Position numbers and translations under genes: made by a program
In this document: one piece after another, positions 35,540 through 44,433 of the stretch
How the letters are laid out: each line of letters opens with the position of its first letter
How positions within the stretch are numbered: the first letter of the stretch is position 1
Notes under the pieces: generated by a model
Database searches by the model: none
What the model was told of the DNA's origin: nothing
What the model saw: the letters and a program-made list of their open reading frames with translations, nothing else
Origin: Nocardioidaceae bacterium
GTDB lineage: Bacteria; Actinomycetota; Actinomycetes; Propionibacteriales; Nocardioidaceae
Length of the DNA stretch: 64,000 nt
NCBI GenBank assembly: GCA_020636935.1
Contig: JACJWW010000007.1
Coordinates: forward strand, 1 to 64,000
Direction of reading: 5' to 3'

Positions 35540-36181
35540 TCAGACGCGCGCCAAGCTGCTGGCTTGGAGTCCGTTGAGCACGAACTCCACGAGGCCGTCG
35601 ACCTCGCTGGTAGAGGGCACGGAGCGGCCGGCGACCGTGCGAGTGATCAGCAGACTGGAGATGAACTCCGCAGCAGAGGTGACGTCAACGTCTCGGTCCA
35701 GCTCGCCTCGTTGGCGCCCGCGCTCGAACAGAGACCGGATGAGCTGCTCGTAGCGGTGATTGGCCCGGCGGTAGATCGCGGCAATCCGGCTGTCACGCAT
35801 GACTTCCTTGACGGTCATCCGGAGGTAGTCAGTGCCGCTTTCGGAGTTGGCGAAATCGAAGGTGGCAGTCAAGAGTTCGGTGAGATCACCTTGGAGGCTG
35901 CCGGTGTCGGGCGCCGGCATTTCGTTGCGATAGAGGCTCTCCATCGCGGCCACCGCGAGGTCCTCTTTGCGGGCCCAGCGGCGATAGACCGTCGCCTTGC
36001 CCACGCCAGCCATGGAGGCCACATCATCGACCGTCATGGTGTCGAAGCCTCGCTCCAAGATCAGGGTGCATGCTGCACCGAGGATCCGAACATCTGCCTG
36101 TGGGTCACGTGGGCGACCTCGTTTGCGGCGTATTGGCGGCGTGGGCTCCGAGCGATACCAAGTGTCTGCGGCGAAATCCAT
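35540..36181 (-). CDS. TetR/AcrR-family transcriptional regulator
   Basis: A 213-aa TetR regulator. A basic, proline-rich leader (IRRKRGRPRDPQADVRILGA) precedes the helix-turn-helix (about 30-78, FDTMTVDDVASMAGVGKATVYRRW). A TetR_C-type ligand domain follows. It is encoded alone, with a 5-bp inverted repeat (GAAAC-TGA-GTTTC, 36225-36237) upstream in its likely promoter. Its target may be itself or the neighbouring conserved gene. Confidence 0.88.
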   Translation of the reverse strand: MDFAADTWYRSEPTPPIRRKRGRPRDPQADVRILGAACTLILERGFDTMTVDDVASMAGVGKATVYRRWARKEDLAVAAMESLYRNEMPAPDTGSLQGDLTELLTATFDFANSESGTDYLRMTVKEVMRDSRIAAIYRRANHRYEQLIRSLFERGRQRGELDRDVDVTSAAEFISSLLITRTVAGRSVPSTSEVDGLVEFVLNGLQASSLARV

Positions 36182-36224
36182 GGCTCAAGCATACGGATAA
36201 AACGGACATATAGTTACAAAATGC

Positions 36225-36237
36225 GAAACTGAGTTTC
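36225..36237. promoter_or_regulatory. Small inverted repeat upstream of tetR
   Basis: GAAAC/GTTTC arms separated by TGA, about 45 bases before the TetR start and next to an AT-rich stretch (AACTATATG on the minus strand) that could be its -10 region. A plausible autoregulatory site, but short. Confidence 0.3.
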
Positions 36238-36269
36238 TGAACCGTCCCTCAAATGCCCGCTGACCTGAC

Positions 36270-37454
36270 TCAGCTGACCGAAATGATCGGGAGCGCCAGG
36301 CGCTGCTCAAACTCGAAGTTGGAGCCCGTGCTCACCTTGGTGACCGCGACTTCTGGGGATTCCTCGGCGGGCTCGGCAAGTCGAGTCAGGGTGAACGATC
36401 CAGCTGCGTACTCCACGGCCAGGTGTGGATCAACTGCTTGTACGGCGCACGAGAGAGCCCGGACCCACCAGTCCGTCGAGAGCTGCCCCCAGCCGCCGAC
36501 ATCTGTGAAATCAATCTTGAGCTGATCTGAGATCGTGATCAGAGCAGCAGGGTTGAGCATCGGCAGCAAGGAGATCAGCTCGATCGGATCGGTGATGCCG
36601 GTGGCCTTGCTGATCCGATCGCCCGCCACTCCAGTGATCCCGATCAATTGCTTGCCCAAGATCTTTTCGGTCTGGGCCTCGTCAGCATGGCGGAGTACGG
36701 CGCGTTGGCAGGCAACTTGGAGGAGCTGGACCTGCAGGGCTACTTCATCAGCAATCCTGACCAGTGCCGACTTGCTGAAGGCAGCGAAGTCCAGATCTGA
36801 CAACAGGGGCCCCGAATAGTCACTCAGGCCTTCATCGGAGGGGTCGATTGGGCCCAGTTCGACCTGGGCCATCTCGGTCTCCATTAGCTCAAGGCAGCCC
36901 GGTGACTCCGACACGGGAGGATGGGCGTCGTCAATGATGACGGTCCAGCGGCAGTGTGGCATCTGGTCAGCAGGCACCCGCGGTGGCCGGTGGACGGGGC
37001 GTACCTGGGCCAGTGGATTGGTTGCGACTGCAGTGGCATCGAAGGTCGGATCCTCGATGTCGTGGCACATCCCGCGTACGTAGTCCTCGCCCATGGGCTC
37101 GACATCCATCAGGGCGCCACAGTGGTCGAGCCAAAACTCGCCGTGCTGGGTATCGGTCACCGAAAACCGGAAGTCCATGAACTGTGGGGGAGCCCCGATG
37201 TCGAGTTGGAGGCCCTTGAAGATGGTGACCACGTCGTCGCCGACATAGTTGAGGGCCCGCTGCATCCGTCGGGTGTAGATCGGGCTTGCGGCCATCCACT
37301 CCTCGATCGCGATCTTCTGCATGGTTTGGCGATCGAAGATGCTCAAGATCCAGGGCATGCCTGCTCGGTCGATGAGTTGACCCAGCAGGAGAAGCTCAGG
37401 GACCAACGCGGCGAGTTGCGCACGATCGAGAGCGGCGTATCTGGACTTGATCAT
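36270..37454 (-). CDS. Conserved actinobacterial protein of unknown function (394 aa)
   Basis: A 394-aa protein starting MIKSRYAALDRAQLAAL. It has striking conserved-looking blocks: EEWMAASPIYTRRMQRAL, FKGLQLDIGAPPQFMDFR, LDHCGALMDVEPMGEDYVRG and MCHDIEDPTFDATA. I recall close relatives in mycobacteria and related actinobacteria annotated only as hypothetical. The Cys/His/Asp-rich centre (LDHCGALMD, MCHDIED) could be a metal or catalytic site, but that is speculation. Cytosolic, no signal peptide. It sits where many actinobacteria carry amtB-glnK-glnD between ftsY and ffh. Confidence 0.75.
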   Translation of the reverse strand: MIKSRYAALDRAQLAALVPELLLLGQLIDRAGMPWILSIFDRQTMQKIAIEEWMAASPIYTRRMQRALNYVGDDVVTIFKGLQLDIGAPPQFMDFRFSVTDTQHGEFWLDHCGALMDVEPMGEDYVRGMCHDIEDPTFDATAVATNPLAQVRPVHRPPRVPADQMPHCRWTVIIDDAHPPVSESPGCLELMETEMAQVELGPIDPSDEGLSDYSGPLLSDLDFAAFSKSALVRIADEVALQVQLLQVACQRAVLRHADEAQTEKILGKQLIGITGVAGDRISKATGITDPIELISLLPMLNPAALITISDQLKIDFTDVGGWGQLSTDWWVRALSCAVQAVDPHLAVEYAAGSFTLTRLAEPAEESPEVAVTKVSTGSNFEFEQRLALPIISVS

Positions 37455-37578
37455 CGGGAGGCCCCTGTTGAACTCAGCGGATGGTGTTCTACTACTGGCA
37501 GATAGTCTTGCACTAGCAATCTGATCGACCCGCTTGACACTCGCGTGTCCAGCTGTCCGTAGACCTGGTGAGGAACCT

Positions 37579-39129
37579 TTGTTCACAACTTTGAGTGACC
37601 GGCTTCAAGAGACCTTCAAGGGGCTCAGAGGCAAGGGCAAGCTGTCTGAAGCTGACATCGACACTACTGCGCGCGAGATCAGGCTGGCCCTGCTTGAGGC
37701 AGACGTGGCCCTGCCGGTCGTCAAGGAGTTCATTGGCGCGGTCAAGGAGCGGGCTCGCGGCGAGGAAGTCAGCCAGGCTCTCAACCCGGCCCAACAGATC
37801 ATCAAGATCGTCAACGAAGAGCTCGTCAAGATCTTGGGCGGTGAGACCCGGCGTCTTCGTTTTGCCAAGAATCCACCAACAGTGATCATGTTGGCGGGCC
37901 TTCAAGGTGCCGGCAAGACCACCCTGGCGGCCAAGTTGGCTCTGTGGCTGAAAGACCAAGGCAAGAGCCCGATGTTGGTTGCCGCCGATCTGCAACGGCC
38001 CAATGCGGTCAATCAGCTTCAGGTCAACGGCGAGCGGGCCGGGGTCACGGTATTTGCCCCGGAGCCTGGCAATGGCATCGGCGATCCGGTCGCGGTTTCG
38101 CGTCAGGCGATTGAAGAGGCCAAGCGAACTCTCCACGATGTAGTCATCGTTGACACGGCCGGGCGCTTGGGCATCGATGAGGAGTTGATGCGCCAGGCCT
38201 CTGACATTCGTGACGCAGTCAACCCTGATGAAGTGCTCTTCGTGGTCGACGCGATGATCGGCCAAGACGCGGTCAACACCGCCCAGGCCTTCCTTGATGG
38301 AGTCGGGTACGACGGCGTCGTACTCACCAAACTCGACGGCGATGCTCGCGGTGGAGCTGCGCTGTCCATCGCCCAGATGACCGGCAAACCAGTGATGTTT
38401 GCTTCCGCTGGCGAGAAGCTGACCGACTTTGATCTCTTCCACCCCGACCGGATGGCCTCACGCATCCTGGACATGGGTGATCTGCTGACCCTGATCGAGC
38501 AAGCCGAGCGCACCTTCGACGCCGAGAAGGCGATGAAGGCCGCCGAGAAGCTGTCGGGCAAGGGTGGGGAGTTCACCCTCGAGGACTTCCTCGAGCAGAT
38601 GCAGCAGGTCCGCAAGATGGGCTCGCTGACCAAGATGTTGGGGATGCTCCCCGGCGCCGGTCAGATCAGGGACCAGTTGGAAAACTTCGACGAGCGCGAG
38701 ATCGACCGGATCCAAGCGATCATCCAGTCGATGACTCCTTTCGAGCGACAAAATCCCAAGGCGATTGATGGGTCACGGCGAGCCCGGATCGCCAAGGGTG
38801 CTGGCCGCAGCGTCAATGACGTCAACCAACTCATCGAGCGCTTCTTCGAAGCCCGCAAGATGATGGAGTCGATGGCTCGAGGCGGCAACCCGATGATGCC
38901 GGGGATGCCTGGGGTCGGCAAGCGCTCCAAGAGCCGCCAGGCTCCCAAAGCCAAGAAGGGCAAGGGCGCTCGCCGCAGCGGCAACCCAGCAAAGGCGGCC
39001 GCCGTACAGGCCGCTCGTGACGAGCAGCAAGCCACCGCTCCTGGTGCGGCCTTCGGTCTTGGTGACCAAGGAGTACCCGACGATTTCGACCCATCGCAGT
39101 TCCCTGACTTGTCCAAATATCTCAAATGA
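37579..39129 (+). CDS. ffh: Signal recognition particle protein Ffh
   Basis: The 516-aa SRP GTPase that binds signal sequences and 4.5S RNA. The N domain (1-90) is followed by the G domain with GLQGAGKTTLAAKLA, DTAGRLGIDEE and TKLDGDARGG. The methionine-rich M domain runs from about 320 to 440. The tail after about 445 is a basic KAKKGKGARR segment and an acidic end PDDFDPSQFPDLSKYLK. The TTG at 37579 has AGGAA five bases upstream and fits the family start LFTTLSDRL. Confidence 0.96.
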   Translation: MFTTLSDRLQETFKGLRGKGKLSEADIDTTAREIRLALLEADVALPVVKEFIGAVKERARGEEVSQALNPAQQIIKIVNEELVKILGGETRRLRFAKNPPTVIMLAGLQGAGKTTLAAKLALWLKDQGKSPMLVAADLQRPNAVNQLQVNGERAGVTVFAPEPGNGIGDPVAVSRQAIEEAKRTLHDVVIVDTAGRLGIDEELMRQASDIRDAVNPDEVLFVVDAMIGQDAVNTAQAFLDGVGYDGVVLTKLDGDARGGAALSIAQMTGKPVMFASAGEKLTDFDLFHPDRMASRILDMGDLLTLIEQAERTFDAEKAMKAAEKLSGKGGEFTLEDFLEQMQQVRKMGSLTKMLGMLPGAGQIRDQLENFDEREIDRIQAIIQSMTPFERQNPKAIDGSRRARIAKGAGRSVNDVNQLIERFFEARKMMESMARGGNPMMPGMPGVGKRSKSRQAPKAKKGKGARRSGNPAKAAAVQAARDEQQATAPGAAFGLGDQGVPDDFDPSQFPDLSKYLK

Positions 39130-39146
39130 GCAGAGGTGTGTTGTAG

Positions 39147-39659
39147 ATGAATGCAGGCTTCACCCAACCACAGGATTCCGACCTCGAGGACTTCTGGCAA
39201 CGGGCCAAGCCTCATGCTGATCTCAACACCCTGCCCGTCTACATGGGCGTCAATCCGCTCGAGGTGGTGCGCCCCAATGCTTGGGCCTTCAGCGCTCATC
39301 CTGGGGAGGCCGACCGGCTGCTCGAGCTGGTCATCAGTGGCCGCAAGACCGCCACTTCAAGCGATGCCCGTTGGTACGACGATCAGACGCCAGCGCCGCA
39401 CGTGGGCGAGATGTCGATCATCGTCAACTCCCACGGTCGCCCCAAGGCGCTCGTGGTGACCACACAAGTTGCCACGGTGCCTTTCGACGAAGTCGACGCC
39501 GAGCATGCCCAACTTGAGGGCGAAGGCGACCTCAGTCTGGCGCAGTGGCGTGAGTCGCATGAGGGCTACTTCAGTGAGACCCCTCCGCCTGGCGTGAGTT
39601 TTTCGCCCATGATGCCGGTGCTGCTGCAGCAGTTTGCGGTGCTCTACAAAGAGAGCTGA
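39147..39659 (+). CDS. ASCH-domain protein
   Basis: A 170-aa protein with an ASCH (PUA-like) domain over about 40-168: LVISGRKTATSS, GEMSIIVNSHGRPKALVVTT and the C-terminal ESHEGYF. ASCH domains bind RNA or nucleotides; some members are small ribonucleases or amidohydrolases. An N-terminal helix (DLEDFWQRAKP) precedes the domain, as in the DUF984-like branch. It follows ffh by 17 bases and precedes the amidohydrolase by 2. Confidence 0.82.
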   Translation: MNAGFTQPQDSDLEDFWQRAKPHADLNTLPVYMGVNPLEVVRPNAWAFSAHPGEADRLLELVISGRKTATSSDARWYDDQTPAPHVGEMSIIVNSHGRPKALVVTTQVATVPFDEVDAEHAQLEGEGDLSLAQWRESHEGYFSETPPPGVSFSPMMPVLLQQFAVLYKES

Positions 39660-39661
39660 TC

Positions 39662-40735
39662 ATGACGGCGCTGAGATTCCACGGCCCGACCCTGCCGTCC
39701 GGGCAGACGCGAGATCTCTACGTGGTCGATGGCCTGGTCACCTATGAGCCGCAGGCCGGTGCAGAGCTCGTGGCCAAGGGGTGGATCGTGCCGGGCCTCG
39801 TCGACGCTCACTGTCATCTGGGCTTGGATGACGGTGGCGCGATCAGCAAGGAGGAGACCGAGGCGCAGGCAATCACCGATCGTGACGCCGGTGCCTTGCT
39901 GATCCGTGACTGTGGGTCGGCCTCCGACACTAGGTGGATCCAACAACGCGAAGATCTGCCTCGACTGATCCGAGCTGGGCGCCACATTGCCCGGTCCAAG
40001 CGTTATATCCGCAACTACGCCGACGAGGTCGAGCCGCAAGACCTCGCCGACGCCGTACGCACCCAAGCCAGACTCGGTGATGGTTGGGTGAAGCTCGTGG
40101 GTGACTGGATCTCCAGAGAAGCCGGTGATCTGACTCCTTCATTCCCCGCAGAGGCCTTCGCCAGCGCGATCGCTGCTGCCCATGAAGAGGGCGCCAAAGT
40201 CACCGCTCACTGTTTTGGCTACGACGTACTCCCCGGCCTGATCCGCGCGGGCATCGACTGCATCGAGCACGGCACCGGCCTGACGACCGACCTGATCGAA
40301 GACATGGTCGCCAATCAGACAGCACTGGTGCCCACGGTGATGCAGACCGAGAAATTCACCGAGCACGCGACAAATGGGCGCGAAAAGTTCCCGGTCTATG
40401 CCCAGACCATGACTGACCTGTATGCCAGTCGGCGCGAGGTGTTGATGAATGCCTTCGAGGCTGGAGTGCAGATCTATGCCGGCTCCGACGGGGGTGGAGT
40501 GGCCAAACACGGCAACCTCTACAACGAAGTGATTGGCCTGGCCCAGATGGGCTTGCCGGCGTACGACGCACTTGGCGCGGCCTCTTGGCGAGCGCGATCC
40601 TGGCTGGGGCTAGCTGACAATCTCGCCGAGGGCACTACGGCTGACTTCGTCGTCTACGACGCTGACCCGCTGGTCGACCTGTCGGTGCTCGCCCGGCCGA
40701 CGGTCGTCGTACTGCGAGGGCGAGTGGTTGCCTGA
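39662..40735 (+). CDS. Metal-dependent amidohydrolase (imidazolonepropionase/prolidase-like)
   Basis: A 357-aa amidohydrolase-superfamily enzyme. The metal-binding HxH is VDAHCHLG near residue 53, a later His pair is in VTAHCFGYD and CIEHGTG, and the catalytic Asp is in YAGSDGGG. It resembles the Xaa-Pro dipeptidase/imidazolonepropionase-like branch, substrate unknown. It is immediately downstream of the ASCH gene. Its 3' end is overlapped for 126 bases by the C-terminal extension of the convergent VanW gene. Confidence 0.85.
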   Translation: MTALRFHGPTLPSGQTRDLYVVDGLVTYEPQAGAELVAKGWIVPGLVDAHCHLGLDDGGAISKEETEAQAITDRDAGALLIRDCGSASDTRWIQQREDLPRLIRAGRHIARSKRYIRNYADEVEPQDLADAVRTQARLGDGWVKLVGDWISREAGDLTPSFPAEAFASAIAAAHEEGAKVTAHCFGYDVLPGLIRAGIDCIEHGTGLTTDLIEDMVANQTALVPTVMQTEKFTEHATNGREKFPVYAQTMTDLYASRREVLMNAFEAGVQIYAGSDGGGVAKHGNLYNEVIGLAQMGLPAYDALGAASWRARSWLGLADNLAEGTTADFVVYDADPLVDLSVLARPTVVVLRGRVVA

Positions 40736-41593
40736 CGATGGAGCACTTGGGGGCTCATATTTCACCAGGGCACAGTTTTCTTTGAGCAACTCGGCCTTGA
40801 TCTTGTTGCCAGTGCGCCGGTCAATCACATTGCGCCAGATCTCGTTGCGGCGGAAGTGCTCGCCAGCGTGCTCCAAGAACTCCTCGTTGAGGGCGTAAAC
40901 CGAATAGCTGTGCTCGAGCTCACGGTCACTTCTGATCTCCCCTTGGAGATATTTGTCTCCGACGCTCACCTTCAGAAGGAAGCTGGTCTCGGTGTCATTG
41001 CGGACCACCAGATCTACGTAGTTGTAGACGATGGAGCACCCGACTCCCCACGGAAGTACTCGCCCATTGTCGGGGAACGGATCAAAACTGTGCTCGGAGC
41101 GCTCAACCATGGTCAATGGTGAGTGCATAAACATCCAGACCAAGAGATTCGCCAATTGACACAGGCCCCCGCCGACTCCAGCTCGAGCCTGGCCATTTGA
41201 CAACTTCATCCCGTCGACAAAACCTCGACGACGAGTCGCATTGCCGACCACTTTGTTGAAACTGAAGGTCTCCCCGGGTCTTACGACCACGCCATCAACT
41301 AGTGCGGCAGCCAGTTTGAGGTTGTGCACCTTGTTGTGTTGCAGCCACATCTCACTCTCGCCAAGTTGTCGCAACAGCAAAGACTTGTGAGTCTTGACTC
41401 GATAAGAGAGCTCAGGGAAGGGCTGTTTTGTGGCCCACACGTCATCGCCGGTGTGCCACTGCCAGTAGCGCCTCAGCTGGTGAACCTTGACCGCGATTGG
41501 ATATAGGGCTGGGTATCGCTCGCTGAGTCTCTTGGGGGCCCGCATCCGGTCAGGAAGCTCAAAATCGACAACGCCCTCAGCTGGATTCACCAC
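40610..41593 (-). CDS. VanW-family protein
   Basis: A VanW protein of 327 aa. The family core (VRPGETFSFNKVVGNATRRRGF, split as RPGETFSFNKVVGN and TRRRGFVDGMKLSNGQ; GVGGGLCQLANLLVW; HSFDPFPDNGRVLPWG) is complete and normally ends near LVKYEP (about residue 278). The last ~48 residues are antisense to the amidohydrolase 3' end and look like a stop-codon loss extension. The true start may be the Met of MRAPKRLSERYPALYP, 17 codons in. VanW occurs in some vancomycin-resistance clusters but its role is unknown; no van genes are near here. Confidence 0.85.
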   Translation of the reverse strand: MVNPAEGVVDFELPDRMRAPKRLSERYPALYPIAVKVHQLRRYWQWHTGDDVWATKQPFPELSYRVKTHKSLLLRQLGESEMWLQHNKVHNLKLAAALVDGVVVRPGETFSFNKVVGNATRRRGFVDGMKLSNGQARAGVGGGLCQLANLLVWMFMHSPLTMVERSEHSFDPFPDNGRVLPWGVGCSIVYNYVDLVVRNDTETSFLLKVSVGDKYLQGEIRSDRELEHSYSVYALNEEFLEHAGEHFRRNEIWRNVIDRRTGNKIKAELLKENCALVKYEPPSAPSSGNHSPSQYDDRRPGEHRQVDQRVSVVDDEVSRSALGEIVS

Positions 41594-41780
41594 GACATCC
41601 TCCCATCTTGGTGGAGTGGATTTCTCGATGCTCTGGATGTCTGGCAGAATATGGGCCGCAGTTACGACGTACGACGGACCCTCTCACCCGACGCGCGGCG
41701 TACACCCCCGGATCGACTGCACTGGCCCCACCAGTTAGGTCGATCCACCCACCAACTGATTTCAAGGAGACACCACAAAC

Positions 41781-42278
41781 GTGGCCGTCAAGATTCGTTT
41801 GAAGCGGATGGGCAAGATCCGTCAGCCCCATTACCGTGTTGTTGTCGTCGACTCCCGCAAGAAGCGTGATGGCAGGGTCATCGAGGAGATCGGCAAGTAC
41901 CACCCCAAGGAAGAGCCTTCCTTCATCGAGGTCGACTCTGAGCGGGCTCAATATTGGCTATCCGTGGGCGCTCAGCCCACCGAAGCCATGGAGGCCATCC
42001 TCAAGATCACCGGTGACTGGCAGAAGTTCAAGGGCCTTCCGGGCACCGAGGGCACGCTGAAGGTCAAGGAGCCCAAGGCCGACAAGGCTGAGCTCTTCAA
42101 CCAGGCCGCCAAGGAAGCCGCCAACGAGCCCAAGGGCGAGGCTGTGACCAAGAAGGCCGCGGCCAAGAAGAAGGCCGAAGAGCCCAAGGCTGAAGAGCCC
42201 GAGGCTGAGGAAGCCAAGGCTGAAGAGCCCAAGGTCGAGGAAGCCAAGGCTGGCGAAGCCAAGGCTGAAGAGGCCTGA
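41781..42278 (+). CDS. rpsP: Ribosomal protein bS16 with long acidic/basic tail
   Basis: Residues 1-80 are standard bS16 (AVKIRLKRMGKIRQPHYRVV, EIGKYHPKEEP). The remaining ~85 residues are an actinobacterial-type extension that ends in EEPKAEE/EEAKAEE repeats. The GTG start follows AAGGAGA. It leads the rpsP-khpA operon (gap 2 bases) and is the first gene of the ribosome/tRNA-modification group. Confidence 0.96.
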   Translation: MAVKIRLKRMGKIRQPHYRVVVVDSRKKRDGRVIEEIGKYHPKEEPSFIEVDSERAQYWLSVGAQPTEAMEAILKITGDWQKFKGLPGTEGTLKVKEPKADKAELFNQAAKEAANEPKGEAVTKKAAAKKKAEEPKAEEPEAEEAKAEEPKVEEAKAGEAKAEEA

Positions 42279-42280
42279 GC

Positions 42281-42529
42281 ATGTCGATGCTGGTCGATGC
42301 CCTCGAGCATCTGGTCCGCGGTGTCGTCGACAATCCCGACGACGTGACCGTGCGCGACAAACAACTCCGGCGCGGTTCGGTGCTAGAGGTGCGCGTGCAC
42401 CCCAACGACCTGGGCAAGGTCATCGGTCGCGGTGGTCGCACCGCCACGGCATTTCGCACCGTGATCGGCTCGTTGGCCGGTCGTGGTGGGGCCCGCATCG
42501 ACTTCGTTGACGTCGATCGCGGTCGCTGA
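42281..42529 (+). CDS. khpA: KH-domain RNA-binding protein KhpA
   Basis: An 82-aa single KH domain with the GxxG loop in KVIGRGGRTATAFRTV. KhpA proteins bind RNA, usually with a KhpB partner, and are encoded between rpsP and rimM as here. A strong hairpin follows the stop. Confidence 0.94.
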   Translation: MSMLVDALEHLVRGVVDNPDDVTVRDKQLRRGSVLEVRVHPNDLGKVIGRGGRTATAFRTVIGSLAGRGGARIDFVDVDRGR

Positions 42530-42561
42530 GCGCACAGCATTTGTCAGTTTCAACTTCACTG

Positions 42562-42595
42562 GTTTGGGCATCGACCACTTGGTCGGTGCCCAAAC
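42562..42595 (+). terminator. Terminator after rpsP-khpA
   Basis: A two-part hairpin: outer 9-bp arms GTTTGGGCA (42562-42570) and TGCCCAAAC (42587-42595), one mismatch, then an inner CGACC/GGTCG stem with an ACTT loop. It lies 33 bases after khpA and 37 before rimM, separating the two operons. Confidence 0.75.
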
Positions 42596-42631
42596 TGCAT
42601 TTCGGCCCAACACCCAAGCCAAGGGGGAGAC

Positions 42632-43153
42632 ATGCTCGATGACTATGTAGTGGTCGGCCTGATCGGCCCGGCTCACGGACTCAAGGGCGAGCTCTACGTG
42701 GAGCCCCGCACCGACGAGCCCGAGCGACGCTTCGCGGTTGGGGCGAGCTTGTCCGGCGTACGTCGTGGCGAGGCGCGTGAGTTCACCGTCGAGCGGCGTC
42801 GGGTGCATCAGGGCAAGACGATGATCCAGTTTGTCGGGGTCACCAGTCGCACCGATGCCGAGTCGTTGCGAGGCTATGAGTTGCGCTGCCCGCCGGGTGA
42901 GGGGCGACCGGCTGACCCTGAGGAGTACTACGACCATCAACTCATCGGCTTGCAGGTGCAAACCCAAACCGGCGAGGTCGTTGGCACTCTCAAACAGATC
43001 CAGCATCATGCTCAAGACCTGCTGGTGATCGACAGCCCCCGTGGCGATCTGTTGGTGCCCTTTGTGTCGGCACTGGTGCCAGAGGTTGACCTTGAGGGCG
43101 GTCGCCTCATCGTGGCCGATCGACCTGGCCTGTTGCATCCCGAGGAGAGCTAA
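42632..43153 (+). CDS. rimM: Ribosome maturation factor RimM
   Basis: A 173-aa 30S assembly factor that binds uS19. The N-terminal beta-barrel starts VVVGLIGPAHGLKGELYVEP, and the C-terminal PRC-like barrel includes YYDHQLIGLQV and LLVIDSPRGDLLVPFV. AAGGGGGAG precedes the ATG. Its stop overlaps the trmD start (TAATG). Confidence 0.95.
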   Translation: MLDDYVVVGLIGPAHGLKGELYVEPRTDEPERRFAVGASLSGVRRGEAREFTVERRRVHQGKTMIQFVGVTSRTDAESLRGYELRCPPGEGRPADPEEYYDHQLIGLQVQTQTGEVVGTLKQIQHHAQDLLVIDSPRGDLLVPFVSALVPEVDLEGGRLIVADRPGLLHPEES

Positions 43154-43854
43154 TGCGCATCGACGTGATCTCGATCTTCCCCGACTATCTGGCGGCCCTA
43201 AATCTCTCGCTGCCCGGAAAGGCGCAAGAAGCAGGCCTATTGGACTTTGCCTCACATGACCTGAGGCAGTGGACCCACGACCGCCATCGCACCGTCGACG
43301 ACACTCCGTACGGCGGGGGAGCAGGCATGGTGATGAAGCCGGAGCCTTGGGGTGAAGCCCTCGATGCGGTGTTGACCAACGACGCTGTGCTGGTCGTGCC
43401 CACGCCCAGTGGCCAGCTCTTCACGCAGGCGCAGGCTCGTGAGTTGAGCACTAGGGAGCACTTGGTCTTCGCATGTGGTCGATATGAGGGCATCGACCAA
43501 CGGGTCATCGACGAGGCCTCAAGCCGGGTTGAGGTCCGCGAGATCTCGATTGGTGACTACGTGCTCAATGGCGGCGAGGTCGCTGCCCTGGCCATGATCG
43601 AGGCGATCGTGCGGCTCATCCCGGGCTTCATGGGCAACCCCGAGTCGCTCGTCGAGGAGTCACATGCCGATGGCCTGCTCGAATATCCCGTCTACACCAA
43701 GCCAGCCACCTGGCGAGGGCACGACGTACCCGAGATCTTGCTGTCGGGCGACCATGGCCGGATCGCCACCTGGCGTCTGGAGCAGTCCGTACGGCGCACG
43801 CAGGAGCGGCGCCCAGACCTGATCGGCCTAGTGCGCGAGCAGGCAAGCGACTAG
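43153..43854 (+). CDS. trmD: tRNA (guanine37-N1)-methyltransferase
   Basis: A 233-aa SPOUT-class methyltransferase for m1G37. DDTPYGGGAGMVMKPEP, FACGRYEGIDQRV and SIGDYVLNGGE form the knotted SAM site, and LLEYPVYTKPATWRGHDVP (19 residues) is the family C-terminal block. It is coupled to rimM by a one-base overlap. Confidence 0.97.
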   Translation: MRIDVISIFPDYLAALNLSLPGKAQEAGLLDFASHDLRQWTHDRHRTVDDTPYGGGAGMVMKPEPWGEALDAVLTNDAVLVVPTPSGQLFTQAQARELSTREHLVFACGRYEGIDQRVIDEASSRVEVREISIGDYVLNGGEVAALAMIEAIVRLIPGFMGNPESLVEESHADGLLEYPVYTKPATWRGHDVPEILLSGDHGRIATWRLEQSVRRTQERRPDLIGLVREQASD

Positions 43855-44021
43855 TCCAAAGAGACCTGATTTCGTGATGCAGGCGATCTCTGGCAAGATA
43901 TGTGCTTGGTCCACGAGCCGTGCAACCTGCCACAGGGGGCACTGAATCGGCACCGAGTGGGCCCACTCGATCAGTTCAAAACCCATCCGCGGGTGACCTG
44001 TGGCGCTCGCGAGGAGACATC
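43855..44021 (+). promoter_or_regulatory. Upstream region and probable promoter of rplS
   Basis: 167 bases between trmD and rplS. TCTGGCAAGATATG near 43887-43900 resembles TCTGGCAGAATATG before rpsP (about 41640-41653), so the shared word is a candidate core promoter for both ribosomal operons. The rest could be a short leader. The -35 boxes are unclear. Confidence 0.4.
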
Positions 44022-44372
44022 ATGGCCAACGTCATTGACTCAATCAACGCAGCCTCTTTGCGTGACGACAACCCCGACTTTCGCGCCGGCGACACCATCA
44101 AGGTGCACGTCAAGGTCGTCGAAGGCAACCGCTCCCGCGTGCAGGTCTTTCAAGGCGTCGTAATCAAGGTCCAGGGCTCCGGCGTCGGTCGCACCTTCAC
44201 GGTGCGCAAGGTCTCCTTCGGTGTCGGAGTCGAGCGCACCTTCCCGCTGCATTCCCCGATCTTTGAGAAGATCGAGGTCGTCACTCGCGGTGATGTCCGT
44301 CGCGCCAAGCTCTATTATCTGCGCAACCTGCGTGGCAAGGCCGCCAAGATCAAGGAACGCCGCGAAGCCTGA
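44022..44372 (+). CDS. rplS: Ribosomal protein bL19
   Basis: A 116-aa large-subunit protein at the subunit interface (FRAGDTIKVHVKVVEGNRSR; RTFPLHSPIFEKIEVV; RRAKLYYLRNLRGKAAKI). The ATG before ANVIDSINA has GAGGAGA upstream. It is followed by lepB after 61 bases. Confidence 0.97.
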   Translation: MANVIDSINAASLRDDNPDFRAGDTIKVHVKVVEGNRSRVQVFQGVVIKVQGSGVGRTFTVRKVSFGVGVERTFPLHSPIFEKIEVVTRGDVRRAKLYYLRNLRGKAAKIKERREA

Positions 44373-44433
44373 GTTCGTCCCACGACGGCGTGGGTGGACT
44401 GGGCTCCTTGCTGATGGCCGTTAGTGTCATCGA

